35,658 bases of DNA, from positions 1 through 35,658 of the forward strand of contig NZ_NGFP01000069.1 of NCBI RefSeq assembly GCF_002149035.1. The letters run 5' to 3'. Both the position numbers and the translations under genes were made by a program. This DNA is from Streptosporangium minutum. GTDB taxonomy: Bacteria > Actinomycetota > Actinomycetes > Streptosporangiales > Streptosporangiaceae. How positions within the stretch are numbered: position 1 is the stretch's first letter; each line of letters begins with the position of its first letter. Positions 33,526-35,658 of this stretch are shown in pieces. The notes beneath the pieces were generated by a model. That model worked only from the letters and a program-made list of their open reading frames with translations, was not told the origin of the DNA and ran no database searches.

Positions 33526-35571
33526 ATGCGGAGCATCTACGTGGCCGGTCTCGGGCGGGGTGACGGCAGGCAGATCGTCGAGCTCGGCCTGATGGAGCTG
33601 CTCACCCGTCACGTGGATCGGGTCGGGGTGTTCCGGCCGATCACGGGGGCGGGCGACGACCGCACGCTCGAACTGCTCAACGCCAGATACCGCCCGGCGG
33701 CCTCGGCGATCGGGGTCACGGCCGAGGACGCCGCGGAGATCTACGCGCAGCGGGGCAACGAGGAGCTCATCGCCCGGCTGGTCGCCCGGTTCCACACGCT
33801 GGAGCGGGAGTGCGACGCGCTGCTGGTGCTGGGCAGTTCCTTCGACACCGACGACCTCCCACGCGAGCTGGCCCTCAACGCCCGCCTCGCCGCCGAGTTC
33901 GGCGCGCCGGTCATCGTGGTGGTGGGGGCGCACGGCGAGCAGGCGGCCGAGATCGCGATGGAGATGCGCACCGGCTACCAGGTCTTCTCGGATCTGGGCA
34001 GCACGGTGCTGGCGGTGATCGCCAACCGGGTGCCGCAGGGGATGGCCGTCGAGCCCGAGCTGCCGGTGCCCTGCTACGTCATCCCCGAGCATCCCTCGGT
34101 GTCGGCGCCGACCGTCGGCCAGGTGATGCAGGCCGTGGACGCCAAGCAGATCCAGGGGGACGAGGACGGGCTCCGCAGGGACGTGCTCGGGTTCGTGTTC
34201 GGCGGGGCCACACTCCCGGTGTTCCTGGAGCACCTGGTCGACGGAGCCCTGGTGATCACGCCGGGCGACCGGGCGGACCTGCTGCTGGTCGCGACGGCGG
34301 CCGAGGCGGCGGGTACGGCGAGGCCGTCCGGAGTGGTGCTGACGCTGGGACAGGAGCCCACGGAGGCCGTCAGGGCCCTCACCGCCCGCCTGGCTCCCGG
34401 CGTGCCGGTGCTGTCGGCCACCGCGGACAGCTTCACCGTGGCCACCACCCTGGGCGGGCTGGAGGGGCGGCTCACCGCCGACAACCCGCGCAAGATCGAG
34501 ACGGCCATCGGCCACTTCGAGGGCCACGTGGACACCGCCGACCTGGCCGACCGGATCGAGCTGGCCCGCTCCGACCGGGTCACCCCGATGATGTTCGAGC
34601 ACACCCTGCTGGAGCGGGCGCGGGCCGACCGGCGGCACATCGTGCTGCCGGAGGGCGAGGAGGACAGGATCCTCCGGGCCGCCGACATCCTCCTGCGGCG
34701 CGGCATCGTGGACCTCACCCTGCTGGGGCGGGAGGAGGTGATCCGGCGGCGGATCGGCGACCTCGGGCTCGACCTGTCCGGGGTGACGGTCGTCGACCCG
34801 CTGACCTCGCCGCTGCGTGACTCCTACGCGGAGGAGTACGCCGCGCTCCGGGCGCACAAGGGGATGACCCTGGAGCGGGCCATGGACGTGGTCACCGACG
34901 TCAACTTCTTCGGCACGATGATGTTGCACCGGGGCGTCGTGGACGGCGTGGTCTCCGGCGCCGCGCACACCACCGCCGCCACGATCCTGCCCGCGTTCCA
35001 GATCATCAAGACGGTCCCGGGTACCTCGATCGTCTCCTCGGTGTTCTTCATGTGCCTGGCCGACCGGGTGCTCGTCTACGGCGACTGCGCGATCAACCCC
35101 GATCCGGACGCCGAGCAGCTCGCCGACATCGCCATCTCCTCGGCCCGTACGGCGGAGCGTTTCGGCATCGAACCGCGGGTCGCGATGCTGTCGTACTCCA
35201 CCGGCCACTCCGGCAGCGGCGTCGACGTGGACAAGGTCCGCGCCGCCACCGCCCTGGTCATGGAGCGGGCACCGGACCTGCTGGTCGAGGGACCCATCCA
35301 GTACGACGCGGCGGTGGACGCCAGGGTCGCCGACGCCAAACTGCCCGGCTCCCGGGTCGCGGGCCGGGCGACCGTGCTGATCTTCCCGGACCTGAACACC
35401 GGCAACAACACCTACAAGGCCGTGCAGCGTTCCGCGGGGGCCGTCGCGGTCGGGCCGGTCCTGCAGGGGCTCCGCGGACCGGTCAACGACCTGTCGCGAG
35501 GCGCGCTGGTCACCGACATCGTGAGCACCGTGGCCATCACCGCCGTCCAGGCGCAGGAGGCCGCCCGATGA
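33526..35571 (+). CDS. pta: Phosphate acetyltransferase
   Basis: Pta interconverts acetyl-CoA and acetyl phosphate and, with acetate kinase, makes acetate and ATP. The 681-residue protein has the long three-part architecture. An N-terminal AAA-like domain opens SIYVAGLGRGDGRQIVELGL, with a degenerate P-loop that lacks the usual Lys. A DRTGG-type regulatory domain follows in the middle. The C-terminal PTA_PTB catalytic domain starts at about residue 365 with HIVLPEGEEDRILRAADILL and contains FFGTMMLHRGVVDGVVSGA, SYSTGHSGSG and FPDLNTGNNTYKAVQR. ATG 33526 has GAGGGG 9 bases upstream; GTG 33520 and ATG 33490 are in-frame alternatives. The stop overlaps the next ATG (ATGA). Confidence 0.95.
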   Translation: MRSIYVAGLGRGDGRQIVELGLMELLTRHVDRVGVFRPITGAGDDRTLELLNARYRPAASAIGVTAEDAAEIYAQRGNEELIARLVARFHTLERECDALLVLGSSFDTDDLPRELALNARLAAEFGAPVIVVVGAHGEQAAEIAMEMRTGYQVFSDLGSTVLAVIANRVPQGMAVEPELPVPCYVIPEHPSVSAPTVGQVMQAVDAKQIQGDEDGLRRDVLGFVFGGATLPVFLEHLVDGALVITPGDRADLLLVATAAEAAGTARPSGVVLTLGQEPTEAVRALTARLAPGVPVLSATADSFTVATTLGGLEGRLTADNPRKIETAIGHFEGHVDTADLADRIELARSDRVTPMMFEHTLLERARADRRHIVLPEGEEDRILRAADILLRRGIVDLTLLGREEVIRRRIGDLGLDLSGVTVVDPLTSPLRDSYAEEYAALRAHKGMTLERAMDVVTDVNFFGTMMLHRGVVDGVVSGAAHTTAATILPAFQIIKTVPGTSIVSSVFFMCLADRVLVYGDCAINPDPDAEQLADIAISSARTAERFGIEPRVAMLSYSTGHSGSGVDVDKVRAATALVMERAPDLLVEGPIQYDAAVDARVADAKLPGSRVAGRATVLIFPDLNTGNNTYKAVQRSAGAVAVGPVLQGLRGPVNDLSRGALVTDIVSTVAITAVQAQEAAR

Positions 35572-35658
35572 ACGGACGGTCAGGGCCGTACGGCATGGCG
35601 GGGCAGCGTCCGGAGCGCCACCGGGAGGACGGGCAGAGCGGGCAGGGCGGCCGGGAAC
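35568..35658 (+). CDS. 5' end of the next gene, probably acetate kinase (3' partial)
   Basis: An ATG at 35568 overlaps the pta stop by four bases, and the frame stays open to the window end for 30 codons. The visible residues (beginning MNGRSGPYGMAG) are a polar, Arg/Gly/Gln-rich stretch with no recognisable domain. Acetate kinase normally follows pta in actinobacteria, and translational coupling supports that here. If so, the protein carries an unusual N-terminal extension, because AckA normally starts directly with its first strand. The identity rests on gene order only. Confidence 0.5.
   Translation, partial: MNGRSGPYGMAGQRPERHREDGQSGQGGRE

Overview
The window is very GC-rich DNA with GTG and TTG starts mixed among ATG starts, strong codon-position GC bias and long antisense shadow frames. 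Gene order matches the chromosome core of a filamentous actinobacterium. The order rpmB / fakA-like / recG / rsmD / coaD / DUF177-rpmF / rnc / mutM / acylphosphatase / smc / ftsY is shared with Streptomyces and its relatives. The DUF397/DUF5753-type remnant and the two-domain Pta also fit Actinomycetota. Streptosporangiaceae is my best guess, by inference only.

Layout. 1-407: the 3' end of a secreted-protein gene, folded into a perfect 128-bp inverted repeat at the window edge. 432-2334: thiD, a convergent two-TM membrane protein, a 33-bp tandem repeat and rpmB. 2533-6403: a FakA/DAK2-type kinase and recG, then a 538-bp gene-free gap. 6942-16678: a core run rsmD, coaD, DUF177, rpmF, rnc, mutM, acylphosphatase, a 64-residue coiled-coil protein, smc and ftsY, covering rRNA methylation and processing, CoA synthesis, DNA repair, chromosome segregation and SRP targeting. 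16692-20720: an iron-siderophore ABC importer (ATPase plus two permeases, overlapping by 4 bp) divergent from its binding lipoprotein. Two DtxR/IdeR-like iron boxes lie between them, so iron repression of both transcripts is the simplest reading.

20810-26197: a small Cys-containing protein, a Cds1-like cysteine desulfhydrase divergent from a SigR/SigH-type ECF sigma factor that has no adjacent anti-sigma gene, a 101-residue unknown, a NodB-type polysaccharide deacetylase, a DUF2461 protein, and a second ECF sigma factor coupled to a four-TM protein. 26269-29329 (minus strand): a YVTN beta-propeller lipoprotein interrupted by a pentapeptide minisatellite, a DUF397 protein behind a 5'-truncated regulator remnant, and an exported Cu/Zn superoxide dismutase. 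29610-35658: typA, then on the plus strand a shortened AMP-binding (ANL) domain lacking its P-loop, an alpha/beta hydrolase, pta, and the first codons of the next gene, probably ackA.

No tRNA, rRNA, insertion sequence, phage gene or CRISPR array was seen. Most of the window is ordinary core chromosome. The oddities are the edge inverted repeat, the minisatellites, the two sigma-factor loci and the degenerate ANL and regulator genes.
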